A model generated the notes under the pieces. The model saw only the letters and a program-made list of their open reading frames with translations. It did no database searches and was not told where the DNA came from. From the NCBI GenBank assembly GCA_949130495.1, contig OX422220.1, positions 126,950,268 to 127,014,267 on the forward strand: DNA of 64,000 nucleotides. The letters are read 5' to 3'. Position numbers and translations under genes: made by a program. The DNA comes from Sambucus nigra (Eukaryota > Streptophyta > Magnoliopsida > Dipsacales > Adoxaceae). This document shows positions 23,072 through 35,096 of this stretch, piece after piece. How positions within the stretch are numbered: the first letter of the stretch is position 1; each line of letters opens with the position of its first letter.

Positions 23072-24244
23072 ATGGCCCAACGACCACCCCCCACCAAGTA
23101 TGACTCCACCGACATCCTCCCCTCCAGCCATGGAGAATTTCGTTCCCGCCAAGAGGAACGTTGGTGCCATCGGTTCTTCGGTCCGGATCGCAAACTCCAT
23201 ATGGAGCGCGCTATCCAATGGACAGGTCTGCCCAACTCCGTCACCGCCCTATTCATGGATAGAGGTTGGTGACAATTCCTCAATGAACCGTACGAAGAAG
23301 TTTGGGCAGCCGAGGTCCGCTCCTTTTATGGCACCCTTGTTCGGACGGGCCAATTCAAGGCTCAAGCATACGTTGATGGTACCGCCATCCCCTTTTCGTT
23401 GGCTCTTCTCACGGCCAAGTTGGCCGAATATGATGTTTTGGATGTTCAAGAATTCACTTACCCGAGAAACATCGCCCCGATCGCCAAAGAGGTGAGCATG
23501 GATCTCATTGCCCCGGATGTTTCATGGACAGGGAAAATTATCGTTGTTGGATGCCTTAATGAGAAGGCGTGCCTCACTTTTCAAATTGTGTGCGCCAATA
23601 TTTTGCAAACGTCCAATGATTTCGCAATGCGGCCCTGTCAGGCCACATTGACCTATCACCTATTTGATCCATACACTTCCATCCACTTGTCCCGATCCCT
23701 ATAAGCCGACATCATGGTTGTAACCTTAGATGAAAAAGGTGCGGCCCCACTTCCATATGAAAGATTGATTACCTCCCTCCTCAAGGATGCTGGAATTGCA
23801 GCGCTGCTCGATCGTACTGGCATTCCTGATTCTTTTGGACAGGGAACCCGCACTAAGAGCGCCAAATAGCTAGTCGTCCTTCACGCGAGGCGAGGCAGTG
23901 ATAGCGAGGAAGAAGCTGGCTCAAGTGAGAGAGAAGAAGAGAAAGAAGAAGCAGCTAGTGCTGATGTAGAAATGGGTGATGTCGGTGCGGATGAAGAGCC
24001 GGCGGATGAAAAAGACGACCCCAATTTTGAATGGGAGGGTAGCGACCTAACGAACCGTATGGAGGCGCTCAAGATGCGATTCGGTAACTTTTTGACCGAT
24101 TACTGTCATGATACCAGCATGATCTTTCACTTCCAAGCGGACATATACCGACGCCAAGGGGATCCCAACGAACCGTTGCCATCCTATTTCTACGACCCCT
24201 ATGGCCCCGACGTGCCCGATTCTACCCAACCCCCGCCCCAGTGA
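23072..24244 (+). pseudogene. Z extra reading frame in the env-like position, three stops
   Basis: A single reading frame of about 390 codons, ATG at 23072, broken by stops at 23270 (TGA), 23702 (TAA) and 23867 (TAG). Order of features: basic/polar N-terminus with an RFF...W start, a GW then FYGTLVRTGQFKAQAYVDG stretch at about residues 65-110, a central domain to about residue 265 ending YERLITSLLKDAGI, and a strongly acidic low-complexity segment (about residues 270-320). It ends in a short tail rich in Tyr and Pro. The central domain resembles what plant databases call a putative plant transposon protein, often found after pol in Athila-group elements. I see no signal peptide or transmembrane helix, so calling it an envelope would rest on position only. 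All three stops lie in frame and could be single-base changes. Confidence 0.7.
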
Positions 24245-24414
24245 AGCTTTATGTGGTTATGGATGTTTTTATTTGTTTTCCTTGTTCACATGGTTGTATG
24301 TTTTTCTCTGTAATTGTACCACAGTCCTGTTTTCTATAAAATCTGCATTTTCTCCATTTGTTTGTTTTATTTATCGCACTTATTATTTAGCCTTGTTTAG
24401 ATTTTAGTCCTTTT

Positions 24415-24470
24415 TGCTTGAGGACAATGCAAAAGTCTAAATTAGGGGGGGGGGGGGGGGGGGGTCACAA
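24415..24470 (+). promoter_or_regulatory. Internal purine tract of Z (G20), possible second polypurine tract
   Basis: GAGGACAATGCAAAAGTCTAAATTA is followed by 20 G (24445-24464). W has the parallel GAGGAAAATGCAACATTTAAGATTAGGGGG at 59017-59046. The sequence resembles the LTR-proximal tract (CTAAGTTAGGGGGG at about 25961-25974). In Z the G run has expanded by slippage. A role as an internal plus-strand priming site is inference. Confidence 0.45.
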
Positions 24471-25978
24471 GTGCGTATTTCTAAAACTTCACAAATTTTC
24501 AAAAATGCCCAGAAATTTCCAAAAAAAATCATAAAATTTTGAAAAATCCAAAAATATTTTTGTTCAAAATAAATAAAAATTGGAATTCAAATTTTTCAAA
24601 AATATCATTAAAAGTTGGTTTAAAGTCTGAAGTTGTAAAATTCAACATACACAAAGCCGAAGTTGACTAAAGATGGAAATTGAGCGAAAATTGATGACTT
24701 AACGAATAAGTGCGGAGATTAACAAACCCGGTAAGATTTGAGCCTATCACTTTTTGCGATTTTTTAAATCAATTCGAGTTAATTATTAACTCAAAGTTCT
24801 TTTTAGCGCCTAAAAAGTCATCGAAGATCTCAACCCTTTTATTTTGATCGGTTATGCAAAACGTGTGTGATATTGCTTTGAAAAACGTGCCAAAAGTGAT
24901 CTCTAAACTTAAACTCATCTCAAAACGCATATGGTAACGTAATTGGCATTTTGGACAATGAAGTAGGCCCTCGTTTGTCACCCAAAAATATTTCTAAGAA
25001 AAAGTTGTGAAAAATCATCCATTTTGTAACCCAATTGAGCCGACTAAAATTTATCCTTTCGTTTGACAACCCAAAAAACCCAAATAGCCCGGAATTGCGA
25101 AAAATGGAAAAATTCATAATTAAGTCTAAAAAGTACATATAAAGGGGCAAGAAAAAAATAGATATGCTCAACAAAAATAGCAAGAAAAGAAGTGAAAAAG
25201 AAGAAAAAATGATCAACAGCCCGAAAAAAGCACAAAGGGACATCATAAATGACTTTTCCAATTCCAACCTTCCCCACCTCTTTCATTTTACCCAATATAC
25301 CTTAAACCTCGAAAAAGTCCTAATCGAGTCTAAATTGTGAAATTGGTTACCACGTGGAGAGCTAATACACCAAAAGATAATAAAAGAGATTGAATGCGCT
25401 AATAAGAGGCAATGTTCCTATTTTGAAAAATCGTAATCCGTTGATGAGATCCTATCACTAGAAAATTTCCGTCTTTCTACTTGTATGCGTGACTTTGCGT
25501 CCATTATTTACTCTTTATATCACCCATACCGAGAGAATAGCCATAATCCGAGAGATTCGTTTGTGAGAGTATCCCGTGAGAATTTGAAATCAAAATGAAT
25601 TTTCGGGTAAGTAACGTGATATGATCAATCGGTGGAAATTGGAGGTTATATTTTCGACTTCGCACACACGCACTATGATTTGAGACTATTGAACATGACT
25701 TGATGATGACTATTTTCTGGGAAAGTTTGATTTATAAAATTTTTAGGTATTTTGATTTTTCCTTGAGTCGAATTTTGTGGGTATATTCTCTGCAAACCCT
25801 CACGAGACTCGTCCTACTAGGGTGACCTAGGGGTTTAAAGGCTTGTTGCATACGATAAATGCAATTGCTTGCCCGCGAAAAAGGTATTCTATCCCAATAA
25901 TATTTTTCAAGAGTTGAGCCGTACTAGGATTCTTTTACACAGCTCGGGACGTGCAAAGTTCTAAGTTAGGGGGGTTTT
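24470..25978 (+). other. Z 3' untranslated module shared with W
   Basis: About 1.5 kb of AT-rich non-coding DNA that aligns along its length with 59047-60585 of W. Landmarks present in both are TTCAAAATAAATAAAAATT (24562/59141), the purine-rich stretch near 25140-25215, and TGACCTAGGGGTTTAAAGGC-type sequence near 25820. Minus-strand frames here are hydrophobic only because the sense strand is A-rich. It ends in the polypurine tract. Confidence 0.75.
25961..25978 (+). other. Polypurine tract of Z
   Basis: CTAAGTTAGGGGGG followed by TTTT directly before the 3' LTR. The equivalent in W is at 60570-60585. Primes plus-strand DNA synthesis in this class of elements. Confidence 0.75.
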
Positions 25979-27566
25979 ATTAGGCATAAATTCTTCCCAA
26001 TTTATCCCTTAATTTGGTTACTTTTAGCACCTCAAAAAACATAATCGATTTGACTTTATCTCATAATCTTTCTATTGACTTATCCTAACGAGTACACTGA
26101 GTTTTTGGTATTTCGTATTGACTTTACAGGTATTTAATGTCAAGTAAAGAAAGAAAGAAATCGGAAGAATCGAGAAAGACAATAAGGAAAGTAAAAAGGG
26201 CAAAAGTGTAATTTCCACCCAGAATTCGGATGAGGCACCTAAAGAGAAGTTTAAGATACCACATTCATGAGCACATAGGAAGAAATGAAACCTCAATAGG
26301 AGTCCCAGAACAAAAGTTATGAGCAGTCAAAGTTGGAGAAAAAAGTCAAAAAGGCAGACCGATCCGTAGGAAGCCCGGACTGGTCCGCAGTGCATATTCC
26401 AGAGAACCCCGGATCGAAAGCAAACTGAAGGAGGAAGAAAAATAAAAGAACCGGTCCACCCCGAATCATTCCAACCCAAAAAATAAAAGAATGGATCAGC
26501 ATTCAAGGCAGACCGATCCGCAGGAGCCCCGGACCGGTCCGGGTGTCGAGTTTACTAATCTTATCCTTCTCTAATGGGGAGTCCTAGTGCAACTAAACTC
26601 CTGAAACTTTGTAGGGTATATAAACCCAAGTTTTTATCATTCTTAGGATGGAGAATTAATATAATTTTCCATACTTTTTAGAAAATTCTAGTTTAGAGAT
26701 AGTTTACCAATTTAATTCCAAGATTGAAGATTATTCAGATTTCTGTGATTCCAAGTCTTCTTAATTACTTCTTTTGCTGCTTTGGTAAGATTAGTGAGTT
26801 ACTTCCTCAGTCCAATTCCTTTATACATCATTCTACCAATATTCCTTAGATTAATCATGATTTTCTGCAACTCAAAAGTTGTTTCCAGTACTTTCAGCAT
26901 GCTAGGCTAGATTTTCTAAGGTCGGGATACATGAACCCAGCCTGATGTGATAGTTACATGTGTATAACACTAATCCTCTGAATTTAGTGATTTATTACGA
27001 TCGTATTATGTAGGAACATGATAATTGTAGTTCTATGGATCTCGTTTGCTTTCGGGTAATCGGGATGCTTTAGAATGCAATTCGAGTGTAACTATCGCAA
27101 TACTGATTTACTCGTCCTCTGATTAAGTATGGTGTGGGCTTGAACCTCATATGCGTAATGCTTGGGAGTACTAAATTCTGGGTCCAACTAATCATTTAAA
27201 TTTAGGATTAGTATGTTACCTGAAATACACTAGGTTTGGGGGATTGTATTCCCGTCTTGTTTTTCTCATCACATAGTTTAAAAGTTTTAAATCATTCTTC
27301 ATCAGTATTTTAGGTAATTTAGTATAATTGCATCTTTTCATAATTTCAAAATTGCATCTAGTATAGTCTTTTCACAAACCAAATCAATTTTCCTTTTCCT
27401 TTAGAGTTGAAGTTAGGATTCATTCATCTGTCCAACGTCGTTACAACTTTGTTGTCCTATCTCCCTGTGGATACGATCTCGACTTACCGGGTTTATTACT
27501 AACGCGACAGGCTTGCACTTGAGCCTAGAGTGAACGCACAATAGAGACACTTTCTGAGTCGCGTCA
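25979..27566 (+). repeat. 3' LTR of Z
   Basis: 1588 bases, matching 1059-2630. Its first bases read TTATTAGG in place of TGATTAGG, so the TG end is mutated; it ends GCGTCA followed by the duplication GTATC. It preserves the perfect palindrome CCGGACCGGTCCGG at about 26528-26541, which is degraded in the 5' LTR, and a TATA box at 26617-26624. Confidence 0.93.
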
Positions 27567-27571
27567 GTATC

Positions 27572-28110
27572 ATCATATCTAGAATTCCCTTCACCTCTTT
27601 TGGGTCTACTTAAATCCCACTTTCACTAATCAGAAATCCCAATAGTTTCACCTTTGTTACTCTAAAAATGCATTGTTAAGGGTTTAACCAAAGAAATTTA
27701 TGAAGGATTGTAAGGCACGGTCAGTATTTTTGTCAATGATCACATTGATGTTGTGTAGGGAATAATTATTTTTAGGACTACCTTTTGTTTAAATCACGAT
27801 AACCCACAATTATTCTGACTTTTAATCCCTTCTTTTAGGATAGGTACTATGTTCACTATCCAAGAGGGGAACTTGAATAATATAAAAAAAAAACATACGC
27901 TTAGCTATTTTATGACTTCATCTTTAACTTTGAGAGACCATTTGGGTTAGAGCTTGCAAAGCTTCTGTTTAACTGGTTTATACTATGGATACGTGCGTAT
28001 GCACTGAACGATTATTTTGGGATTGATTCAGAGCATGTTCACATAGGATCACTAGAATACGTCGATGTGTTACTTAAGTATTTTGAGTAGTTCAGACTTA
28101 TCTAGACCAC
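27572..28110 (-). pseudogene. Fossil F reverse transcriptase (Tat-like)
   Basis: Read on the minus strand from about 28110: a stretch matching LKEYIDVFAWSYEDMPG-like sequence (here IDVF..SYVNML.INPKIIVQ), then YKPVKQKLCKL.PKWSLKVKDEV, the usual lead into the RT fingers. RIIVGYRDLNKR follows, then after a deletion of the palm (no YxDD is left) the thumb CIFRVTKVKLLGFLISESGI.VDPKEVKGI. The next codons are found at 1058 and downwards, because Z is inserted here. Stops interrupt every 10-30 codons. Confidence 0.8.
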
Positions 28111-28997
28111 TTAGAGAAGAATCAATTTTATTATCTTTTATTTTGTTACCCTAAGTTTATAGTTATTTGTTTTGGATGAGTTGCATGCAACTAGTTTGTT
28201 TTTCACTAAGCCCTTTTATGTGTTCTTCTAGGTTTTCCCTATTTAAGTTTGATTCGTGATTTTTATTTTCACATTCGTCGTCATTAAAAGTGAACAAACA
28301 GTATACTCAAAGATAAAGTTTATTTTTTCCACAAAGATGGTGATATACTCAAGTATATCAAAATATTGAACTGATAGGGCCTGCTACTCAAAAAGGTATT
28401 ATACATAGAAAAAGAGGGGAAGCATGGGGCTATTTATAGAGCATGTATCTTATGTTGTACTCAATATGATCTTAAGGCAGGGGAAGATGGTGGAATGAAT
28501 AGCCTTTCTTATCATAGAATCGTTGAGTATCTACTAACACTTCAATGGGTCCCACTCTACGGAGGGCTTCTCTATTTTTTCAATAAGGTTAACTATTTCA
28601 TATATATATCTTTCTTGATCCATGGAAGGTTGGTCTTCAAATAATATCTCCAACCAAGGAATTGTTTTTTCGAAGGCTTTGTTAACCCATGTTTAAGAAA
28701 TTCCATGAAGGACAAAAATCTATCCTTCTTTAATGAGGCGTCCATGCTGAATCGTCTAGTAGGGGAAGTTCTTACCCCTATCTTCTTAAGGTTTGATTTC
28801 TTGATCTTGAACAATAATAATTATAGTCATTTTTCTTATCATTATATCATATGCCCTTAGTGTTAGATTGTTAAGATATCTTGACAGGTTCAGTGATTTC
28901 TCATTGATTAATTCCAATGCCTTTCGTGACCAGTACCTCATTTTCTTCATTATGCGAGTAACATTAGAACACTCATATTCAAAATAACGAGCTGAAA
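28111..28997 (-). pseudogene. Degenerate F sequence between protease and RT
   Basis: By position this is the linker of the F polyprotein between its protease (41.1-41.4 kb) and RT. Only short broken frames remain, the longest 73 codons (28814-28593). I recognise no domain. The plus strand holds nothing. Confidence 0.4.
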
Positions 28998-30738
28998 TGT
29001 GACACCTAATAAAATTTATAAATAGACTAATCAGGTATAATACAAAAAGCACGAGAATAAAATATTTTGGTAACATTCTTAGCATAACAAAACTGAATGA
29101 AAAGTCATTAAATAAATATAAAGTGACATAAACAACTACAACATCTCGTATATCAATCTTTTCCTTGAGAGATAAAACTAACTATTGAATATAAAATCCA
29201 TATCTCAATACATGTATAATCTCTTACTCGGGATGAACTAAAGTAAATACAACTGCCCAGCGAAACATAAATGAATATAATAAGAAATTAATAACACAGC
29301 TCAACTTTTACATCCTAGGAATGTAGATTATAATTTTGCTAGAGATACTCCTCCAATTATCACCCAAGTCTAAGACATCACGATGGCCTAAGAGCTATAA
29401 ATATATGTAACAACAACGTAAACGACAAGTTTATAACTGAATTTTGTCTACCATTTGACTACGTCTCTTCCTCTCATTGTAAGTGGATTTTAAGTTATTC
29501 GCTACTCAACCCAACCACCTAAAATTCCATGTGATTCTAATCCAAAACCCTTATGCATCCCATTCGAATAAAATTCATCTCTTTATTCTTTATTATCTCA
29601 TTATTAGATTACTCTCTTATAGTATCACCAACCATCACTAATCACATATTTCAAATATATCTGTATGGGCTATCTCATGCACTAATGCAATATACACATC
29701 TCTAGAAGGTGTGATATATAAATATCAAGTCAAAAGTATCTAGGTATGAATTCCTACGATAAGTAATTTACATCTCTAGTATAGCACATAAATAAATACT
29801 ACTATTTACAGTACCTCAACATATAATCACATATGGTGAGAGAAGAAAAAATTTCAAATCTAATTTGGATATTGGTACAACCTCTGATATGTACAGGTAA
29901 ATGACTACTCTCGCATCTACATATAAGTAAGACCTATCCCTATTGCCTTCAGGGGATGACTCATGTATATTAGCCAGAGTAATAGGCAGTTCCACACCTA
30001 TAACCTAAAAACATCAATAAGGGATAATCATTATGCCTTCACACCAATCATATAACCCCATACCCAAGCTATATGAGAGGATCCCCTATTTTATCACCAT
30101 GAGATAACACGGGTATGTCAGCATGCAGTCTCTGGGAATGACCAAGGTAAATTTCGTTTATATCATTGAGCTACCATCGCGATTGATGTCGTACGCACCT
30201 CATAAAGGATATCCGCTCTAGTATGTATACAAATAAGACTTAATATTAGGTACGTATTTACACACGTGCGAGAAAATGTAACTCTTCAATAATGGGTTAA
30301 ACCAAACAAACCCAATATAACCCATGTTATCGGGTCGCACATAATATCACTATTAGATAAGCTTTGATATATGCTACAATAATGGATCATGTACAATGTC
30401 AGACCTAACTTCTAAGGTTCACAAATCATGATATAGTCTCACGCCTAGCTTATACTAGAACCACACACAATCATTACATATCATCTTATATTATCCTAGT
30501 CCGATTTCCCAAGGCTCCGCATCTAGGTAATATCACCCACTTGACTTATTTAAGAACATTGAATATACTAACTACACCACTCTAGGTTTCTGACTTAATC
30601 CTAGTCTCCCCAAATGATAAATGCCCTAATAATATCTCATAATGACTCTATCAAACTCTATCATATAACCCAATATTATTACTTTCTAACATTCCATAGA
30701 ACAATCCACCTTACTCTTGGATCAACAACTCACATCTC

Positions 30739-31740
30739 TGAGAGTGTACTTGCAATCTTAATGAATAATTTTTGTAACTAAGTGTCTGGCACATGCAAGT
30801 CCAAATTTTATCTGATTACCTTAAGCAAGCAGTTAAGTGATAAAACAGATAGAATAAAGCAAGAAAATTGACAATCTAATATGAAGAAAGAAACCGTAGC
30901 AAGGGAAAACCTATTTCAATCAGCATTGTATAGTGAAGAGAATCTCTAATCCACTTATTATCCTTTATCCAACTTATAAAACTTCTATACAATGAGGCTC
31001 TCTCCTCAGTTTTCCACGGGTAGCGGTCCACTCTCATCATCCACTGATCAGCCTTTGTCTTCCTTTAGCAGTGATCCCGTCGAGAACAAAAAGTTCAGTA
31101 GTGAAGAGAATCTCTCCACAAGAGTAACTTAGATATAAAACAATCTAGGATTTTAAATGGATTCGCATATATAGTTGGGAGTGAAGATTTGTGAATCAAA
31201 AGGTATTTTTTACCTAAAGAAAGTGGAAACTATTGCAGCAGGTTTTCAAAAATTATTTTTGCAAAATTTGAGGTGGCGACACTCATTCGAACAAAAACTA
31301 GGCTCGTTCAAATGAGAAAAGAAGCTCATTATAACAACAACAAAATCATTAGAACAAAACACAAATCTCGTTTGAACAAGCTTTAAATGAGCTTCGAACG
31401 ATGAAAAACAGTACACCTTCATTTGATGTTCAATCAAAGTAAACTTCAAATGAATATGCACTCATTCGAACGAGATTTCCATCTTGTTCGAAAGAGATGC
31501 CCATTTTTTGAAAAAATTTAAAATCCAAAAAAATGCCTTGATTTTAAATAAAACAACTCCCAAATGTAAACATAAATAAACTCAAAATCCTAAATTATTT
31601 TTATATCTTCGTATCATGGAGATCATCTTGAATTTTGAGACGATGGAAATTCGATTCTTCGTAATGGCTCGAATGAAATAGTAACTGGATATGACAAAAA
31701 CTTATGCTAGCCTAAGCTATGAGCTAATTATGCTCTTACA
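30739..31740 (-). repeat. 3' LTR of U
   Basis: On the minus strand it begins TGTAAGAGCATAATTAG at 31740 and ends CACTCTCA at 30739. It is preceded on that strand by the purine tract AAAATAGGGGGATT (31741-31754). The inner part, 31260-31500, is full of TCGAACGA/TTCGTTCG-like words. Confidence 0.88.
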
Positions 31741-33425
31741 AATCCCCCTATTTTTGGCTATTTCAGTACAAACATAAAACCAAAATCCAAATTACATATA
31801 AATCCCCTAAGACAAATACAATATCCTAATACCCTCCAAACCCTAAAATGAATCGGTACAAAATAAAGATATCTTGATAATAACATCCTCAAATCTCCAC
31901 TTCTTCTTTGACTTCTCTTGGGCACTTTGTCTTCATTAAGTGTAATTTAAATATGATCTTCAAATGTACCAACACATATGAAACACAAAAAATACCCCCT
32001 GATGCATCAAGTTTGACATATATAATAAATCATAAAATTAAAATATCCCACATAAATCAAACACTCCCCTATAATTTGTTCTCCACCTTTTATTTTGTTA
32101 CAAATAAACATGGAGTAGAAGCTAAACAATGAAAAATATAGGGAACATCACATAAAAAATGATATCATCACAAAAGGATATGAATGAATAACATGCAATG
32201 GTAATCTCACAAGCTCCATAAACTATTTTTTGTCAAATTTCAATTTTTTTCTAGTATATGTAAAAAAATTAGAAATACAACACACCGTGGAGAAACATAA
32301 AAATAAACGAATCATGGAAATGGAATGTAAGGTTGTGAAAAAATTATTTAAGTTAATCAATGTAGACAAACATAACATATGTGCACGAAGGAATGAGACA
32401 CCATTAACGTAAGAGCTCAAAGTCTAACTTAGGTGTAAAAATGATGAACTCAAATGACTTTGACTTTACCTAATAAACTAATCAAAATCATAAGTGATTT
32501 TCACACCAATAATGCCATAAACTATGTAATGCTCTTATGAGATTTTTAAGGACATGTAACCCGTTGATCTTGGACTTAACTCCCCCAAAACTCACATAAT
32601 GATTTCTTTTCTCTCAAGTCTTTTTTATTAAACTAATGCTCATATGTAGTGAAACATCAATGTTCTTAGAAAATGGCCTGGCACTTATGTTTTCATGTGC
32701 CTTTAATCTTTTAGGCTCTTTTATTTTTGCAAATGGTGGCTTTTCATGCAAAGTCAACATGTCATTCATAGCAAAATTCCATTGCATAAAATATACCACA
32801 TATATCGGATAAATGATTTTTTTAGTTTTTAATCTGAGCAATGGTTCTTACATGCACTACTTTTATTATCTCTTTTTTCACATTTGGTTTATTGTAAAAG
32901 TAATATCGAGATGAAAACACTATGGTTGACATGTGAATGGTAAGTGCAATACTCAAATAAGTTTGTGCATTAAGTTGACAGAGAGTCAAACATGTAGCAA
33001 GTAGTCGTCATATCACATCTTAATGACTCCACACATTATACAACATGGAAATTAAATGATTTCATAGACCAAAACACAAAAAAAATAGTCAAGTGGATAT
33101 GGAATGAATGGGTGACTCGGACATCTTTAACATTCATCCACATATGTTGTTAAAAAATACAAAACTCTTTTTGGATTTTTAAAAATTTTATAAAAAATAA
33201 AATCTTTTTGTCTTCTTCTTAGAAAGAAACTAAAAATCTTTTCCTATCTTTCCAGAATTCAAACAAACACAAAAATCTTTATAGATTTTTTGAAAGATAT
33301 ATCAAAATGTAAAAAGATAAATATAGTGATAATGCAATGGTAGTACAATCTAGTAATAGGAATAAATATGAATAAGTGTGAGAATCATCCTATACTAGAT
33401 AATATATCCAATCTCAGTGAACGGT
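31741..33425 (-). other. U 3' non-coding region and polypurine tract
   Basis: About 1.7 kb between the end of RNase H and the 3' LTR. SIRE elements often carry an env-like frame here; I see only short frames on both strands (up to 75 codons) with no domain, so any such frame is lost. The purine tract AAAATAGGGGGATT abuts the LTR. Confidence 0.6.
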
Positions 33426-35096
33426 TCAATTATATAAAGACTTCCTAAGTTCCTCGAATCTAAGTGCATCTGAAGGTTTCATGAAAATGTTGGCTAATTG
33501 ACGATCGGTGCTCACAAAGCTCAATGACCCAAGCTTCTCCTCAACTAGGTCTCGAATAAAGTGCTCGCGTATCCTAATTTTCTTTGTGCATGAATGTAGG
33601 ACTAAATTACATGAAATGTGTATGTCACTCGTATTATCACAAGAAATGGTCATCGCACCATGTGAAATGTCATAATCCTCAACCATTTGCTTTATCCACA
33701 AGAGTTTCATTCAACAAATCTTGACGACTATGTACTCATCCACCACCGAGTACAAAGATATGGAGTTTTACTTCATGCTCATCCATAAGACAAGAGCACT
33801 CCTAAAGTAGAAACACCCACCCGAAGTGCTCCTACACCCATCAACATCTTCGGCCCAGTCGTCATCCGAATAGGCAAAAAAATGGTTATTGGTATCAAAG
33901 GAATACCAAATATCGTATAAGAGAGCCCCACTCACGTATTTGACAATACTTTTAAGAACGTGTAAGTGTGACTCTTTCTGGGATGCTTGGGAATGCGCAT
34001 AGACTCCAACACTAAATGCAATATCGTGTCAACTAGTGATAAGGTATAGAAGACTACCCATGATGATGCGATATAAAGTCTATTGTATATCATTGTATAA
34101 TGTGTCTTTACTAAGCTTTGTCGATGAACTCATAGGGGTACGAGTGTGCTTAGCTGAGTCGAAACTGAATTTCTTCACAAGGTCTCATGCATATTTATAT
34201 TGAGATATAAATATCCCATCATTAAGATGATGAACCTGGAGACCTTGGAAGAATGTAAACTCACCTACCATTATCATCTCAAACTCACTGTTCATCTTCT
34301 CCTCAAAAGGGTGAGTATGGAGGGAGCACATGGAATAAAACATTATGTCATCAACATAGACTTGGGCAACCAAAATAGCACCACTCTCTGTAATTATAAA
34401 TAATGGCATATCTACTCCCCCTATCTTAAAGTTATAATCTAATAGATAGGAAGTAGGATTCTTGTACCAAGCACGGGGTGCTTACATTAAACCATATAAG
34501 GCTTTCTTAAGATAGTAGATGTGTCCTGGGTGCTTAAGGTCTTCGAGCCCTTTTGATTGTTCCACGTAAACCTCTTCCTATAGAATGCCATTGAGAAAGG
34601 CACTCTTGACATCCATCTAATATAAATTGCAGCGCGGATAATATTCTCTGGCTAGTAGTAAACGGATGGACTCAAGCCCAATAAAAGGAGACAATGCCTC
34701 CTCAAAGTCTACAGCCTCAATTTGTGTGTAGCCTTGAGCGACCAACCAAGCCTTATTGCAAACTGTGGTACCATTTTCATCCACCTTATTGTTAAAAATC
34801 CACTTAGTACTTATCATGTTAGTATCTCTAGGTTGGGGGACAAACTCCCAGATATCGTTCTTTCTAAACTGAAGTAGCTCTTCTTTCATGACCAATATCC
34901 AATGCTCATCCTTGAGTGATTCTTTCACGCTCTTGGGCTCGACTAGTGATGCGTAACATAGAATGATAACAACATTTTTTAGTTGATCATCACAAGTATT
35001 AACACCTAGTGTAGGATTACCTAGTATAGTGGAAGAGTCATGACTCTTTTGATCCCAATGTGGTGTCTCCCCCAAAGCAGAAATGTGGTCCACCAT
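33426..35096 (-). pseudogene. U reverse transcriptase and RNase H (Ty1/copia)
   Basis: From 35096 downwards on the minus strand: the RT start LKDEHWILVMKEELLQFRKN and W.FVPQP..TNMISTKWIF. Then the palm with an MDVKSAFLNG-type stretch (about 34600), the catalytic VYVDDIMF (about 34350), and FFQGLQVHHLNDGIFISQ. The connection follows with TRTPMSS and TSGGCFYF in the RNase H, then CDNTSDIHIS, RIREHFIRDLVEEK and FVSTDRQLANIFMKP, ending at about 33426. Motif order and spacing are complete, but at least six stops and one or more frameshifts break the frame. The YVDD catalytic residues survive. Confidence 0.92.

Larger units (their letters stand above)
1059..27566 (+). mobile_element. Element Z: Athila-like Ty3/gypsy retrotransposon, interrupted by X and Y
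   Basis: Two direct LTRs (1059-2630 and 25979-27566) bound the element, and the 5-base target duplication GTATC lies at 1054-1058 and 27567-27571. Internal order is primer site, gag, protease, [insertion of X with loss of RT], RNase H, integrase, an extra reading frame, a long 3' untranslated region and polypurine tract. The order gag-protease-RT-RNase H-integrase plus an extra downstream frame is that of the Athila group. Without X (and Y inside it) the element is about 11 kb. Its two LTRs differ visibly (about 10 percent in the first 170 bases by eye), and every coding frame has stops or frameshifts, so it is old and inactive. Confidence 0.92.

Noticed and set aside
24920..25295. Minus-strand hydrophobic frames that recur in W (59388-59832), looking like a membrane protein
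   Set aside because: They lie opposite an A-rich purine stretch, and Phe/Leu/Ile content follows from that composition. The frames differ between the two copies, so there is no shared protein.
32223..32420. Overlapping frames on both strands in the U 3' region
   Set aside because: Both are AT-rich chance frames without motif; neither can be a SIRE env-like remnant on the evidence seen.
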